A stretch of DNA of 64,000 nucleotides. Source: Musicola paradisiaca NCPPB 2511. GTDB taxonomy: Bacteria > Pseudomonadota > Gammaproteobacteria > Enterobacterales > Enterobacteriaceae. The notes beneath the pieces were generated by a model. It worked only from the letters and a program-made list of their open reading frames with translations, did no database searches and was not told the DNA's origin. A program made the translations under genes and the position numbers. The stretch's first letter is position 1. Every line of letters begins with the position of its first letter. Shown here one piece after another: positions 46,863-57,551 of this stretch. Location of the stretch: NCBI RefSeq assembly GCF_000400505.1, contig NZ_CM001857.1:4458405-4522404 (forward strand), given 5' to 3'.

Positions 46863-48860
46863 ATGTCCAATGCCTTGACCCACTACTCTGCCGGCGCAAC
46901 CGCGTCGATATCTGCCGCCAACAGGAAAAAGCTCTCGACCCGAGCGCTGGTGCTGATTACCACAATATTCACCATCGTGTGCGGTTTCGCCGTGGTGCTT
47001 GGTTTTCTCATTTGGCAGAGCAGCCAGCAGCAAAAAGCCAGCGTCCAACAACTGCTGGAACAGATGTCAAAAACCAATGCATATGCGGTACAGGGCCAGA
47101 TTGACGTCGCCTTGTTCACTGCTCGCAACCTGGTTCAAAGTGTGACGACTTTACGCAGTGAAGGATCGCCAGACCGCGCTACCGCCGAAAATTTGCTGAA
47201 AAATGCGCTCAAAAACAATCCATCGCTGCTGTCGATGTCACTCGCGTGGGAACCCGATGCATTTGATGGTAAAGACCAGCAATACGCCGCACAGCCGGAT
47301 CAAGACCCCAAAGGTCGGTTCGTTAAATATGTCGACCGCGACAACGCAGGAAACATCGCGATCCACAATCTGACCGATTACGAAACCCCAGGCAGCGGCG
47401 ATTACTATCTGTTGCCGCGCAAGCTGCAAAAAGAAGTGGTGCTTGAGCCATACAGCTATCCTTACAACGGCGTTAACGTGCTGCTGACCTCTATCGCGGT
47501 GCCGATCATGATTAACGGCAAATTCTACGGTTCCGCCACCGCCGATTTCTCGCTGGAAACGCTGCAACAGATGGTCGGCAACTTCAAACCGTTTAACGGT
47601 ACGGGCTACGCCACCCTGTTCTCCCCTTCCGGCGCCTATTTGTCCCACCCGGACAAAACCCGGATCACCAAAAAACTGGAAGGCAATCAGCCGCTGATGG
47701 AGAGCATTACGTCGGGCAAAGCCTATAACAGCGAGCACTTCAACTCGTTCACCAACACCTGGATGATGAACGCTTACAGCCCGGTCAATATCGGCAATAC
47801 CGGAACGCCCTGGATGTTAGGAATTACCGTACCGGTGGATGTCGTGATGGCGAACGCCATCAAACAGCGCAATATTGCGTTGATCATGGCAGTGCTGAGC
47901 ATTGTGGCGGTATCGCTGGTCATTTCCCTCGTTTTTACCCGCAAAGTGCTGCGCCCAGTGGGGGGAGAGCCAGTGCTGGCGGCGGAAATCGCGCTAAGAG
48001 TATCCCAAGGCGATCTGACCCACGCCATCCCGGTACAACCCGGCGATACACGCAGCATTTTCTATGCTATGGCGGTAATGCAGCAGCAGTTGCAGGAGAT
48101 TGCCGGGCAGTTGCTTAACTCCAGCGAATCGGTCAGCCACGGCGCGGCGGAGATTTCCGCCGGTAACGTCGATCTCGCCGCCCGGACGGAGCAGCAGGCG
48201 GCCGCGCTGGAAGAGACCGCCGCCAGCATGGAACAAATTACTGCCACGGTAAAACAAAATGCCGACAACGCGCACAACGCCACCCGTCTGACCCATAATG
48301 CAGAGCAAATTGCCCAGCGCGGCGATGAAATCGTCTCTCAGGTGGTCAACATCATGGGCGGCATCAACGAAAGCTCGCGGAAAATCAGTGAAATCACCGG
48401 TATCATCAGCAGTATCGCGTTCCAAACCAATATTCTGGCGCTGAACGCTGCCGTAGAAGCCGCCCGCGCCGGCGAACAGGGACGCGGTTTTGCGGTAGTC
48501 GCCGGCGAAGTCCGCAATCTGGCGCAGCGCAGCGCCGATGCGGTGAAAGACATCACCACGCTGATCAGCGAATCGGCATCGCGCGTCGAGCAAGGCGTCG
48601 GCCTGGTGGAAAATGCTGGCGTCACTATGCGCGACATGCTCGCGGCAGTGACATCGGTTAAAGACATTATGGAAGAGATCGTCGCGGCGTCCGACGAACA
48701 ATCCCGCGGCATCAGCCAGGTTACGCAAGCGGTTCACGAAATGGACGGCGTGACCCAGCAGAACGCCGCGCTCGTACAGGAAGCCACTGCCGCCGCCGCC
48801 TCGCTGGAAGATCAGGCCGGGCAGTTGACCCGGTTAGTGCAGGTTTTCCGGCTATCATGA
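46863..48860 (+). CDS. Methyl-accepting chemotaxis protein (dCache-type)
   Basis: A 665-residue chemoreceptor. TM1 at about 28-50 ([20 protein letters not shown]), a large periplasmic double-Cache ligand domain (about 52-335; [39 protein letters not shown]), TM2 at about 338-360, HAMP, and a signalling domain with the hairpin tip [20 protein letters not shown]. No NWETF-type C-terminal tether is present. Start MSNALTHYS has CGGGAGTG as ribosome site. The ligand is unknown; dCache receptors often bind amino or organic acids. FliA and CRP sites lie upstream, so it should be expressed with flagella. Confidence 0.9.
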   Translation: MSNALTHYSAGATASISAANRKKLSTRALVLITTIFTIVCGFAVVLGFLIWQSSQQQKASVQQLLEQMSKTNAYAVQGQIDVALFTARNLVQSVTTLRSEGSPDRATAENLLKNALKNNPSLLSMSLAWEPDAFDGKDQQYAAQPDQDPKGRFVKYVDRDNAGNIAIHNLTDYETPGSGDYYLLPRKLQKEVVLEPYSYPYNGVNVLLTSIAVPIMINGKFYGSATADFSLETLQQMVGNFKPFNGTGYATLFSPSGAYLSHPDKTRITKKLEGNQPLMESITSGKAYNSEHFNSFTNTWMMNAYSPVNIGNTGTPWMLGITVPVDVVMANAIKQRNIALIMAVLSIVAVSLVISLVFTRKVLRPVGGEPVLAAEIALRVSQGDLTHAIPVQPGDTRSIFYAMAVMQQQLQEIAGQLLNSSESVSHGAAEISAGNVDLAARTEQQAAALEETAASMEQITATVKQNADNAHNATRLTHNAEQIAQRGDEIVSQVVNIMGGINESSRKISEITGIISSIAFQTNILALNAAVEAARAGEQGRGFAVVAGEVRNLAQRSADAVKDITTLISESASRVEQGVGLVENAGVTMRDMLAAVTSVKDIMEEIVAASDEQSRGISQVTQAVHEMDGVTQQNAALVQEATAAAASLEDQAGQLTRLVQVFRLS

Positions 48861-48925
48861 GGGAAAGCCGCCGCGCCGGTATTCGCGCGGCGGCTCACCA
48901 CCATCGCCCGACGGCATCAACCATC

Positions 48926-48946
48926 ACCACCTCCCGAGGAGGTGGT
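48926..48946 (+). repeat. Short palindrome after the chemoreceptor gene
   Basis: ACCACCTCC and GGAGGTGGT around CGA, without a T-run; possibly part of the 3-prime end structure of the receptor mRNA. Confidence 0.4.
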
Positions 48947-48960
48947 TTGACGCTGACAAT

Positions 48961-48990
48961 AAAAAAGCATGACTTACGCCATGCTTTTTT
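48961..48990. terminator. Bidirectional terminator between the receptor gene and uspA
   Basis: AAAAAAGCATG and CATGCTTTTTT pair around an 8-base loop, giving T-runs on both strands for two convergent genes. Confidence 0.9.
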
Positions 48991-49023
48991 AATTATTGAG
49001 ACTGCGTCTACAATTTGAGAGCG

Positions 49024-49458
49024 TTATTCCTCATCATCCCGCAACGGAACGATCAGCATATCAACATGTACGGTGTTGATGAGCTGGCGGGCGGAAGACA
49101 TCAGCTTGCTCCAGAAATCCTGATGATGGCCGCACAGAACCAAATCGACGCCATACTTGCGGATCGCGTCTACCAGAACCTGCCCCAAATCACCGCTGCC
49201 ACTCAGCGTTTCCGCTATCGGATAGCCGGCATTGTCGGAAAGCTCTTTCAGGGCATTATGCGTTTCCTCGGAAATACGTTGCTGCATATCGCCCAAATTG
49301 ACATCGATCAGCCCGGTATAAAGATCCGAATAATTCACATCCACGTGAATTAAAGAGATTTTTGCATCATATGGCCGTGCCAGGGAGACCGCCTTCTCAA
49401 CCAACACCTTACTTTCCGGCGACAGATCAACCGCAATAAGGATGTGTTTGTAAGCCAT
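49024..49458 (-). CDS. uspA: Universal stress protein A
   Basis: A 144-residue cytoplasmic protein, near-identical to E. coli UspA in blocks such as [40 protein letters not shown] and [24 protein letters not shown] [14 protein letters not shown]. It belongs to the non-ATP-binding UspA group. It is induced at growth arrest and by many stresses in E. coli. The longer frame upstream is untranslated leader. Divergent to uspB as in E. coli. Confidence 0.97.
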   Translation of the reverse strand: MAYKHILIAVDLSPESKVLVEKAVSLARPYDAKISLIHVDVNYSDLYTGLIDVNLGDMQQRISEETHNALKELSDNAGYPIAETLSGSGDLGQVLVDAIRKYGVDLVLCGHHQDFWSKLMSSARQLINTVHVDMLIVPLRDDEE

Positions 49459-50094
49459 AGTTAAGCTCCTTCTGTAACGACTAACTGGTAGGGTCAGCAG
49501 ATATTCATATTGCCAATCTGACACCGAATGGTGGAATTATCATAACACCCATAAAATTCAGGGTTATGTTCAGCAGATCACAACGCCGCACATATTCGCG
49601 ATTGGCCCGGAAGGCGTCGGTATCCGCCGTCAACAACCTTAAGCTACCGTCATACTGCGCCGATAAAAACATTATCGACACGGATTCTCCGCCTGAAGAC
49701 CGCACTCCCGCAATCACTCGATGAAACAGTCATTGCCGGATGCGAGTCTTATTAGTGTAGTTGAAAAATACGGGACGCCAGTTCGGCAATGCGGCATAAG
49801 GACGTCCCCGGCTTCAGGCAACGAGTTCTGCACGAACCTTGATGATTGAATGGAAAAAAGGCGCGTGGCTCTTCTACAATGAAGATTGGGGCGCTTCCCT
49901 GCCGTTACCGGCAGAACGCTTCAGGAAAAGGGAAGATACAGGTAAGAGAATAAGGCATGCGTCCTCGCCCTTCGTGAGGCGACAGCCGGATAACATCGCG
50001 TAAACAACGTGTGGCATAAATATCCACAGGCATATTGTCGACGGGATCCGACACATCCATGTGCCTAATGGATAAAAACCGGGAGGGGAGCATG
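49459..50094. other. Intergenic region between uspA and uspB
   Basis: About 635 bases holding the two divergent promoters. Small ORFs on the minus strand (49505-50150) overlap each other and have no recognisable relatives. I see no repeat or clear operator. Confidence 0.5.
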
Positions 50095-50430
50095 ATGATT
50101 AATACATTTGCGCTTTTCTGGGCCTTATGTGTCGTCTGTGTCATCAACATGGCGCGATATTACTCTTCGTTGCGCGTACTGCTCACGGTGCTGCGAGACT
50201 GTGACCCACTGCTGTACCAGTATGTCGATGGTGGTGGCTTCTTTACCTCTCACGGTCAACCCAGCAAACAGCTTCGACTGGTGCGGTACATCTACACACA
50301 ACGTTACCTTGACCATCACGACCCGGAATTCATCCGCCGTTGCGAACGGGTGCGCGGTCAGTTCATTCTGACCTCAGCCCTTTGCGGGTTGATTGTTATC
50401 AGTCTCATCGCTATGGCGATCTGGCACTGA
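50095..50430 (+). CDS. uspB: Universal stress protein B
   Basis: A 111-residue membrane protein with two predicted helices, one at each end, matching E. coli UspB (111 aa): [40 protein letters not shown] and [23 protein letters not shown] 50095 gives the family length; ATG 50092 is adjacent. RBS GGGAGGGGAG. In E. coli it is RpoS-dependent and linked to ethanol tolerance. Confidence 0.95.
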   Translation: MINTFALFWALCVVCVINMARYYSSLRVLLTVLRDCDPLLYQYVDGGGFFTSHGQPSKQLRLVRYIYTQRYLDHHDPEFIRRCERVRGQFILTSALCGLIVISLIAMAIWH

Positions 50431-50506
50431 TGACACGGCTTCGACGTCAGAATTCAGGCGTGATTCCCTTCATTAGCCTTCTATCGTAGATAACTGTAAA
50501 AACGCC

Positions 50507-50537
50507 AAAGGCGACCGCAAGGTCGCCTTTTCTTCTT
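50507..50537. terminator. Terminator between uspB and pitA
   Basis: AAAGGCGACC and GGTCGCCTTT around GCAA, followed by TCTTCTTTG. Confidence 0.8.
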
Positions 50538-50560
50538 TGTTCGCTACAGCACGACCTACG

Positions 50561-52075
50561 TCAGATTAGCTTCAGGGCTATCCAGTACAGTACCCCGGAA
50601 AGCACCATGGAAACCGGCAGCGTGAATACCCACGCCAGCAGAATGCTTTTTACGGTTTTCCCTTGCACGCCACCGCCATCAACAATCATGGTGCCGGCTA
50701 CCGCAGAGGAGAGTACGTGCGTTGTGGATACCGGCATGCCGGTATAGCTGGCAATACCGATGGACAATGCCGCCGTTACCTGCGCGGCACCGCCCTGCGC
50801 ATAGGTCATGCCTTTCTTGCCGATCTTCTCGCCGATGGTGATGGCGACACGTTTCCAGCCCACCATCGTGCCCAGCGACAGAGCCAGCGCCACAGCCACG
50901 ATAATCCATAATGGCGCGTATTCCACCGTATTGAGTAAATCGTCGCGCAGGTTTTTCAGCAGACGTTTGTCGTCCGTGTTGGTTTCCGGCAGTTTGGCGA
51001 TTTTATCAACGCTGTCAGAGATGCACATCAACAGTCGACGGGAGCGCGCACGGTCGTCGCCGGAAAGATCGTCATAGCTTTTGATGCCGCCCAGCAGGCC
51101 CATTGTGCGTTCAATGGCAACCATGACGCGAGCACTATCGCAATGGAAATCCGGCGTGCCGACAACCGGCGCCGCGCCGGCTACCGTTGCCGTTCCCGGC
51201 GCTGCGGGCACAGACAAGTCGATAACATGCGATAACGCCGACGCATGCGCCTGATAATACTCTTGCAGGTTGATCACGGCATCGCGGGTACGGCTGATGT
51301 CATAGCCGGAAGCACTCATATTCAGGGCAAACCCAGCCGGCGCCACGCCAATCAACACCAGCATGATAAGGCCGATACCTTTCTGACCATCATTCGCGCC
51401 GTGGGAAAAACTGACCCCCACCGCCGACAGGATAAGCCCGGTACGTGTCCAGAACGGCGGTTTACGCTTGCCGTCTTGCTTCTCACGCTCTTCCGGCGTC
51501 AGGTGAATACGCTGACGCTTCCTGGTATTGCTCCAGTAACGGCGCAACACAAACACCATCAATCCGGCCAGGATCATCCCGACAATCGGTGAAATAATCA
51601 GCGACAGGAAAATGCTCACCATTTTGGGAATATTGAGCGCATCCACCACTGAGGTGTGGTTAACCAGCGCGTTGGTCAGACCGATGCCGATAATGGCGCC
51701 GATCAACGTGTGGGAACTGGATGCCGGTAGCCCGCAATACCAGGTACCGAGATTCCAGAGGATCGCCGCCAGCAGCATGGAAAACACCATCGCCAGTCCA
51801 TGTGCGGAGCTGACATTCAGCAGCAGATCGGTGGGGAGCAGATGGACGATGGCGTAAGCAACGCTTAACCCACCCAGCAATACGCCCAGAAAATTAAACA
51901 GCCCCGCCATGACAACCGCCAATTGAGCACGCATAGCTCGGGTATAAATGACGGTCGCTACCGCGTTGGCGGTGTCGTGGAAACCATTAATCGCTTCGTA
52001 GAACAGCACGAACAGCAAGGCAAGGATCAACATCAGGCCGGTGTGGAAATCAAGTCCGGCAAATAAATGTAGCAT
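50561..52075 (-). CDS. pitA: Low-affinity phosphate:H+ symporter PitA
   Basis: A 504-residue inner-membrane carrier of metal-phosphate complexes. Both PiT signature repeats are present: [18 protein letters not shown] at about 31-48 and [16 protein letters not shown] in the middle, plus [18 protein letters not shown] near the end. It is slightly longer than the 499 residues of E. coli PitA. Neighbours uspB and yhiN are as in E. coli. Confidence 0.95.
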   Translation of the reverse strand: MLHLFAGLDFHTGLMLILALLFVLFYEAINGFHDTANAVATVIYTRAMRAQLAVVMAGLFNFLGVLLGGLSVAYAIVHLLPTDLLLNVSSAHGLAMVFSMLLAAILWNLGTWYCGLPASSSHTLIGAIIGIGLTNALVNHTSVVDALNIPKMVSIFLSLIISPIVGMILAGLMVFVLRRYWSNTRKRQRIHLTPEEREKQDGKRKPPFWTRTGLILSAVGVSFSHGANDGQKGIGLIMLVLIGVAPAGFALNMSASGYDISRTRDAVINLQEYYQAHASALSHVIDLSVPAAPGTATVAGAAPVVGTPDFHCDSARVMVAIERTMGLLGGIKSYDDLSGDDRARSRRLLMCISDSVDKIAKLPETNTDDKRLLKNLRDDLLNTVEYAPLWIIVAVALALSLGTMVGWKRVAITIGEKIGKKGMTYAQGGAAQVTAALSIGIASYTGMPVSTTHVLSSAVAGTMIVDGGGVQGKTVKSILLAWVFTLPVSMVLSGVLYWIALKLI

Positions 52076-52393
52076 AAGTGTTAGGCCAGTTAGTGGTCAT
52101 GAACGCGGCGCATTATCCGCGACAAGCGGGGGTCTGGAAAAGCAAAATATGACATTATTTTGACTTAATTTACGTCATTTTCGCGAACGTCTTTTCGTTA
52201 CTTAATGAAAATCAACGCATTATTCTTTATTACCAAATTCTGCATTTTGTAACCACCCGCCGATGCCTGCGCCATAACGCGGCGTCGCCCGCTTCCCGGC
52301 GCGTTTGGCCGCGCATAATGCCGCAACAGCGCCTATAATGGCCGGCCGCCGACCGCGGGGTTCGGCCAAAAATCAACCAACGGGAGAAGTGAA
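52076..52393. other. Intergenic region between pitA and yhiN
   Basis: About 318 bases with the divergent promoters of pitA and yhiN. Left half AT-rich (TGACATTATTTTGAC near 52148), right half GC-rich. No gene or defined operator recognised. Confidence 0.5.
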
Positions 52394-53586
52394 GTGGAAC
52401 AGTTCGACGTCGTCGTCATCGGCGCGGGCGCAGCCGGGCTTTTCTGTGCGGCGCAAGCGGGCCAGCGCGGTTTGCGGGTACTGCTGGTCGACAACGGTAA
52501 AAACCGGGCCGCAAAATCCTGATGTCCGGCGGCGGGCGCTGCAACTTCACCAACCTCCATACGGAACCCGCCGCCTATCTGTCGCAGAATCCGCATTTCT
52601 GCAAATCCGCGTTGGCGCGTTACACCCAGTGGGATTTTATCGATCTGGTGAATCGGCACGGTATCGCTTACCACGAAAAAACCCTCGGTCAGCTGTTTTG
52701 CGACGACTACGCGCAGCAAATTGTCGATATGTTGATAAAGGAATGCGAAGTCGGCAAGGTGACGCTGCGCATGCGCAGCGACGTGCTGTCGGTGGAAAAA
52801 ACCGATCAATTTCTTATCGGGCTGAACGGCGGACAAGTCGCGGCGCCTTCACTGGTTGTCGCCACCGGCGGGCTTTCTATGCCGGGGCTGGGCGCATCGC
52901 CATTCGGTTATCAGCTGGCGGCGCAGTTTGGATTGAATGTCCTGCCAACCCGCGCCGCGCTGGTGCCGTTAACCCTGCACAAACCGTTGTTGCAGCAGCT
53001 TCAGGCGCTTTCCGGCGTATCCGTACCTACCGTGGCGAGCGCCGAAGACGGCACAATATTCCGTGAAAACCTGCTGTTCACGCATCGCGGGTTGTCTGGC
53101 CCGGCCATTTTGCAACTCTCCAGTTACTGGCAACCGGGCGAGTTCATCACGCTTAATCTGTTGCCCGGGCAGGATGTAGCTGCTCTGCTGGACGCGGAAC
53201 GCCAGGCGCATCCCAACCAGAGCCTGAAAAACACCCTGGCGCAGTGGTTGCCCAAACGGCTGGTGGAAAGCCTGCAAGCACTGGAGCAACTACCGGATAT
53301 CACATTGAAACAGCTCAACAAACCGCAATTGACGCAGGTGGAAACCACGCTGCAACAGTGGCGGTTCCAACCCAATGGCACCGAGGGCTACCGGACGGCG
53401 GAAGTGACGTTGGGCGGCGTGGATACCCGCGAACTGTCGTCAAAAACCATGGAAGTCAACAACGTGCCAGGCCTCTACTTTATTGGTGAAGTGGTGGACG
53501 TCACTGGCTGGCTCGGCGGCTACAACTTTCAGTGGGCCTGGAGCTCCGCCTGGGCATGCGCGCAGGCATTGATACCGCCAAGGTAA
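52394..53586 (+). pseudogene. yhiN: YhiN/BaiN-like flavoprotein, frameshifted near the N-terminus
   Basis: A GTG at 52394 with GGGAGAAG upstream starts VEQFDVVVIGAGAAGLFCAA, the FAD-binding Rossmann motif GxGxxG of YhiN. The frame breaks at an A5 run (52499-52503) after LLVDNGK; adding one A restores KKPGRKILMSGGGRCNFTNL as in E. coli. The rest (from 52522) is intact to the C-terminal YNFQWAWSSAWACAQALI. Repaired length is about 397 residues, like E. coli YhiN (400). The family are HI0933-type NAD(P)/FAD-dependent oxidoreductases of uncertain role. A start at 52522 would remove the FAD loop, so the written sequence is probably non-functional, unless the missing A is a read error. Confidence 0.85.
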
Positions 53587-53607
53587 ATATCCACCGGCCC
53601 ACTGTTC

Positions 53608-56193
53608 TTAAGCATCCGCATCAGAGGGTTGCACGGCATCCGGGCGATGTTTTCCCGCCTGATATTCCTGCAGCCACCCCGGCACATCCGACGCTTTCAT
53701 CGGGCGGGCGAACAGATAACCTTGTGCAATACGGCCGCCCAGTTTGCCGATCAACGCGCTTTGTCCTTCGGTTTCCACCCCTTCCGCCACCACCTCCAGT
53801 TTCAGGCTGCGGCCAATGCCGACCACCGCTTCAACCAACGCCTGGAGACGCTCTTCGGACTCACACTTGTCGATAAAACTACGGTCGATTTTGACTTCAG
53901 TCACCGGCAGGTTCACCAGATTAGAGAGATTGGAAAAACCGGTACCGAAATCATCAATCGAAACACCAATGCCGTTGCCGCGGATACGATGCACCACGGC
54001 CAACATATCCGGCGTCAGCGCCATCGCGGCGCTCTCGGTAATCTCGATAGTAAGGCGCTCGCCGGTCAGGGAAAAACTCTGCAGGATTGTGGTGATCGTC
54101 TCCGGCAGATCGCGATGAAAACAGAGCGGAGAAAAATTCACCGAGACCACCGGCACCCTCGCCCCGGCCAGATCCCACAACGACAGCTGACGGCACGCCT
54201 CGCACAACGCCCAATAGCTCAGGGCTTCGATCTCGCCGATATCTTCCGCCAGCGCAATGAATTTACTGGTCGGGACATTGCCGAAGACGGGGTCGTACCA
54301 GCGGGCTAACGCCTCCATACCGTACAACTCGCCACTGTCCAACCGAATCTGGGGCTGATAATAAAGCTCCAGCTCGCCATTATTGATGGCGCGTTTAAGC
54401 GCACCGCCCAATAGCAGCCGCTCGCTAGCGGCCACATTCATGTCGGCGCTGAAAAACTGATAACCGCCGCCGGCTTCTTTGGCGCGATACATCGCGACTT
54501 TCGCGTTATCCAGCAGCGTCTCGCGGTTACTCCCTCCCTCCAGATAGTGGCTGATCCCCACGCTGGCCGACAGGCTCAACCGGTGCCCGTCCAATTCGAC
54601 CGGCTGGCTGATGGTTTCACGTAACTGCTCCGTCATCAGCGATGCCCGGTGCGCTGAACAGTCCGGCGCCACGATCACGAAACGATCGCCTTCCGGCCGG
54701 CTCAGCCACTCGCCTGCACGCAGAAAAGCCTGCAGACGATGTGTTACCGCCACCAGCACCCTATCGCCGGCGGCATGACCAAAGGCTTCATTGATATCCT
54801 TGAACCGATCCAGACCGACGGAAAACAGGGTGACTTCTCTTGTTGGCTGCTGGGAAAGGATGTCATCGAGATAACGTTGCAGATGGTATTGATTGGGCAG
54901 GCCGGTCAGCGGGTCGTATTGCACCAGTTGAACCATACGCTGTCGATTCTCTTCCTGCTCTATCGCCAGCGAGCACAGGTGCGTGCAGGCATCAATGATG
55001 CGTTCATGAAACAACGTCGGCTGCCGCAGTTCGCGGGAATAGAATGCAACCGTTCCCGCCACGCTGCGGTCGCGCCGCCGTATCGGATAGGACCAACAGG
55101 CGCGTAAACCATACGCCAGCGGTATCTGGGAAAACATCGCCCAACTCGCATCATGCTCGATATCGGCGGCCACGACCGGTTCGCCGCGCCAGGCGGCCGT
55201 ACCGCAACTGCCGACGCCATCGCCGATCGCCATGCCGGAAACCTGCTGATTGTAGGCATCGGGTAATTGCGGAGCCGACCAATGCCGTAGAATGCCGCGA
55301 TGATCGACAGTCATGATGGACGGTATGACATCCGGCACAATCTCCGATACCTGCTGACAGATGTAATCGCCCAGTTCGGCAAACGACAGGCTACTCACCA
55401 GCGCACCAAGAATATCGCGCTCCAGACTGCGGAACTGCTGTTCCTCGGTGATATCGGAGATAACGTTGATCGAATACCCGTAGAATTCGTCGTTTTCGTC
55501 GTCGATCAGCGGCGAACTCGCCATTCGCCCAAAAGCCTCCCGGCCATCCCGACAGCGGATCGCCACCTCGGCCTGAACCCTCGACCGCCCCCACATGACA
55601 GACATCTTTTTCCCGGCACTATCCTGACTATCCAGGGAATATGACATGATGCCGTCCAACGTGTTGCCGACGATGTCTTCAAGCGCGTAACCGTACAACC
55701 TGCTGAACGAATAATTGACTCTGATCACCCGGCAGGCGTTATCCAAAAGCACCACCGGACGTTCGGCATTATCGATCGCCAACATAGTCAGGCGATTTTG
55801 CCAACGCGCTTCCACATCCAGGGAAACATCCCAGGCCATCAGCATACGATACGTCCGGCCATTAACCTCGACCTTCGACAGCGGCAGCCGGCCCCAGAAC
55901 TGGCCGCCGTCTTTGCGCTCGAGCAACCACTCACACTTCGTCTTCGCCCCAGCCGTCGAATCGGCCTGATTACTGCGGATAGCATCCAGGTAGGCCGGAC
56001 GACAAACCGGTGCCAGCAAAGACACCACGGGACGACCCCGCATTTCCTGACGCTCGTACCCCCAGAGGATTTCCGCAGCGCGATTAAACAGCAATACGCA
56101 GCCAGCATCATTAATAAGGACAACGGCGACTATCGACTGTTCCAGCGCTGACAGTAACACCTGCTCACTATCAGGAATCGTTAAGTATTCCAT
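53608..56193 (-). CDS. DosP-like PAS-PAS-GAF-GGDEF-EAL protein (c-di-GMP phosphodiesterase)
   Basis: An 861-residue protein with the domain order of E. coli DosP: PAS (about 10-125), PAS (135-255), GAF (270-415), GGDEF (425-590), EAL (600-845). The GGDEF site reads RPEGDRF, so cyclase activity should be absent. The EAL domain keeps MEALARW, SVNFSPLCF, EITESAA, DDFGTGFSNL and VAEGVET, so it should hydrolyse c-di-GMP. In DosP a haem ligand His sits in YIRHNREGG; here the aligned part is AIRSNQADS, so O2 sensing by that haem is unlikely. No membrane segment. Stands alone, with no DosC-like cyclase next to it. It might lower the c-di-GMP that activates BcsA (inference). Confidence 0.88.
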   Translation of the reverse strand: MEYLTIPDSEQVLLSALEQSIVAVVLINDAGCVLLFNRAAEILWGYERQEMRGRPVVSLLAPVCRPAYLDAIRSNQADSTAGAKTKCEWLLERKDGGQFWGRLPLSKVEVNGRTYRMLMAWDVSLDVEARWQNRLTMLAIDNAERPVVLLDNACRVIRVNYSFSRLYGYALEDIVGNTLDGIMSYSLDSQDSAGKKMSVMWGRSRVQAEVAIRCRDGREAFGRMASSPLIDDENDEFYGYSINVISDITEEQQFRSLERDILGALVSSLSFAELGDYICQQVSEIVPDVIPSIMTVDHRGILRHWSAPQLPDAYNQQVSGMAIGDGVGSCGTAAWRGEPVVAADIEHDASWAMFSQIPLAYGLRACWSYPIRRRDRSVAGTVAFYSRELRQPTLFHERIIDACTHLCSLAIEQEENRQRMVQLVQYDPLTGLPNQYHLQRYLDDILSQQPTREVTLFSVGLDRFKDINEAFGHAAGDRVLVAVTHRLQAFLRAGEWLSRPEGDRFVIVAPDCSAHRASLMTEQLRETISQPVELDGHRLSLSASVGISHYLEGGSNRETLLDNAKVAMYRAKEAGGGYQFFSADMNVAASERLLLGGALKRAINNGELELYYQPQIRLDSGELYGMEALARWYDPVFGNVPTSKFIALAEDIGEIEALSYWALCEACRQLSLWDLAGARVPVVSVNFSPLCFHRDLPETITTILQSFSLTGERLTIEITESAAMALTPDMLAVVHRIRGNGIGVSIDDFGTGFSNLSNLVNLPVTEVKIDRSFIDKCESEERLQALVEAVVGIGRSLKLEVVAEGVETEGQSALIGKLGGRIAQGYLFARPMKASDVPGWLQEYQAGKHRPDAVQPSDADA

Positions 56194-56750
56194 TCTTTCG
56201 CCTCCACTCCACTAATAGTGAGATCCTTATTTCACAATAGATTGTGGCTCTTAACGTCTGAAAATCTCTTAAAAACATAAAAAAAAATGAACAATATTGA
56301 GCTAAAGACGTTTAATTCGCCATCATTCTGATAAATACATCCACGTCCCGGCCGATTAAATAAGACCTCATTTCTTTGCCTGGATACTTATCACGCTTTT
56401 GTCATGATGCTTACCGAATAAGAACAATAGCTAATAATCAGTAATATTTATTTGTGTTTTATAAAAATACCATGTAGGCAAAATCATTTATCGATAATCT
56501 GTTCACTGCCGAAATAAGAAAACTCCGCATCCGACATCACCCGCTTATCCCGAGAGCTGGAAATAATGCCGGAATATCTCTCTTATCTCCACCGGAGATT
56601 ATCGCTGTAAAAACGAACACTACATCACCACCCAATTGACGCCAACACATAAGATAATACCGTTTCTTCTGCTTATTTTGTTTGACGTTTCACATTAACA
56701 ACATGTTTTCCTTATCATTCTTTTCACTATAAACCAAGGGAAAACAACCT
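56194..56750. other. AT-rich region upstream of the phosphodiesterase gene
   Basis: About 550 bases with no supported gene, including the promoter of the phosphodiesterase (minus strand) and of the small ORF at 56751. No recognisable operator. Confidence 0.5.
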
Positions 56751-57014
56751 GTGACGCCAGGCAGGGAAAACGACGCTCAATCACGCTCACCGCATTCATA
56801 CAACTATGGTGGGAAATCTGTCGGGAATACGACGGTGATGAGTGACGATAAGAAAACAGCAAGATCGAACGACCATGAAAAAGGTACTGTTATTCCCCCC
56901 AAAGGCACCCTCTATATCAGTGGGATGCAGCCTGGTCAGTACATCGACTTGCCGGATATAACCGATATGACAATCATGATAATCGACAAAAACCCCTATA
57001 CCAGACGGCGATGA
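56751..57014 (+). CDS. Small hypothetical protein
   Basis: An 87-codon frame from GTG 56751 with AAGGGA ten bases upstream; an ATG at 56838 would give a 58-residue form starting MSDDKKTARSNDHEKG. The C-terminal part (GTLYISGMQPGQYIDLPDIT then MTIMIIDKN) looks like a compact beta-strand domain, and the N-terminus is polar. I do not recognise a family, and it has no partner gene within 450 bases. The coding call is tentative. Confidence 0.35.
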   Translation: MTPGRENDAQSRSPHSYNYGGKSVGNTTVMSDDKKTARSNDHEKGTVIPPKGTLYISGMQPGQYIDLPDITDMTIMIIDKNPYTRRR

Positions 57015-57551
57015 ATTCTTGTTTGCAGATATTTATTCATCACACTTAACCGGCCATCGGCACTGCCGCAAAAATAAACCCATAAAACGGGAGTTATCTT
57101 TATATTCCAAACAGGATACCCGTAATTATTGCTAAAAAATAATCGTCTTAATTGAACAATAAATTCTTATCGATCGGTATAACCTATAGAAAGGGAATAA
57201 TTAACGAGAAGCAGTAATAAATCAAATTCCAGCCAAAAATATTTTTAACTCGCGCTAATTGCTGATGCGGAAAAATTTTCAGCTACCTCACTTCCATTAC
57301 ACCCCCTAAACCCATCGTTAAATTAACCATTTCAGACATAAAATTTTCATATCCATTGACAGATTTGCGCCATAAACAAATTAATTCATTGATTTAATTA
57401 GATTAAAAAGACTCATCAATCGACTGAAAGTTCTTCGAACAATACAACCGCCTATAGGCAAAAAACCAGCGACGCTGGCATGATGAAACACTGGCGCCGA
57501 ACAGCTCATCCATCAGAAAACGAAATCTGCAAAAACAACGAGATGCATATC
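57015..57551. other. AT-rich region upstream of dsdA
   Basis: About 540 bases without a gene; the dsdA promoter must be here. In E. coli the activator gene dsdC and permease dsdX precede dsdA; neither is present. Confidence 0.5.
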
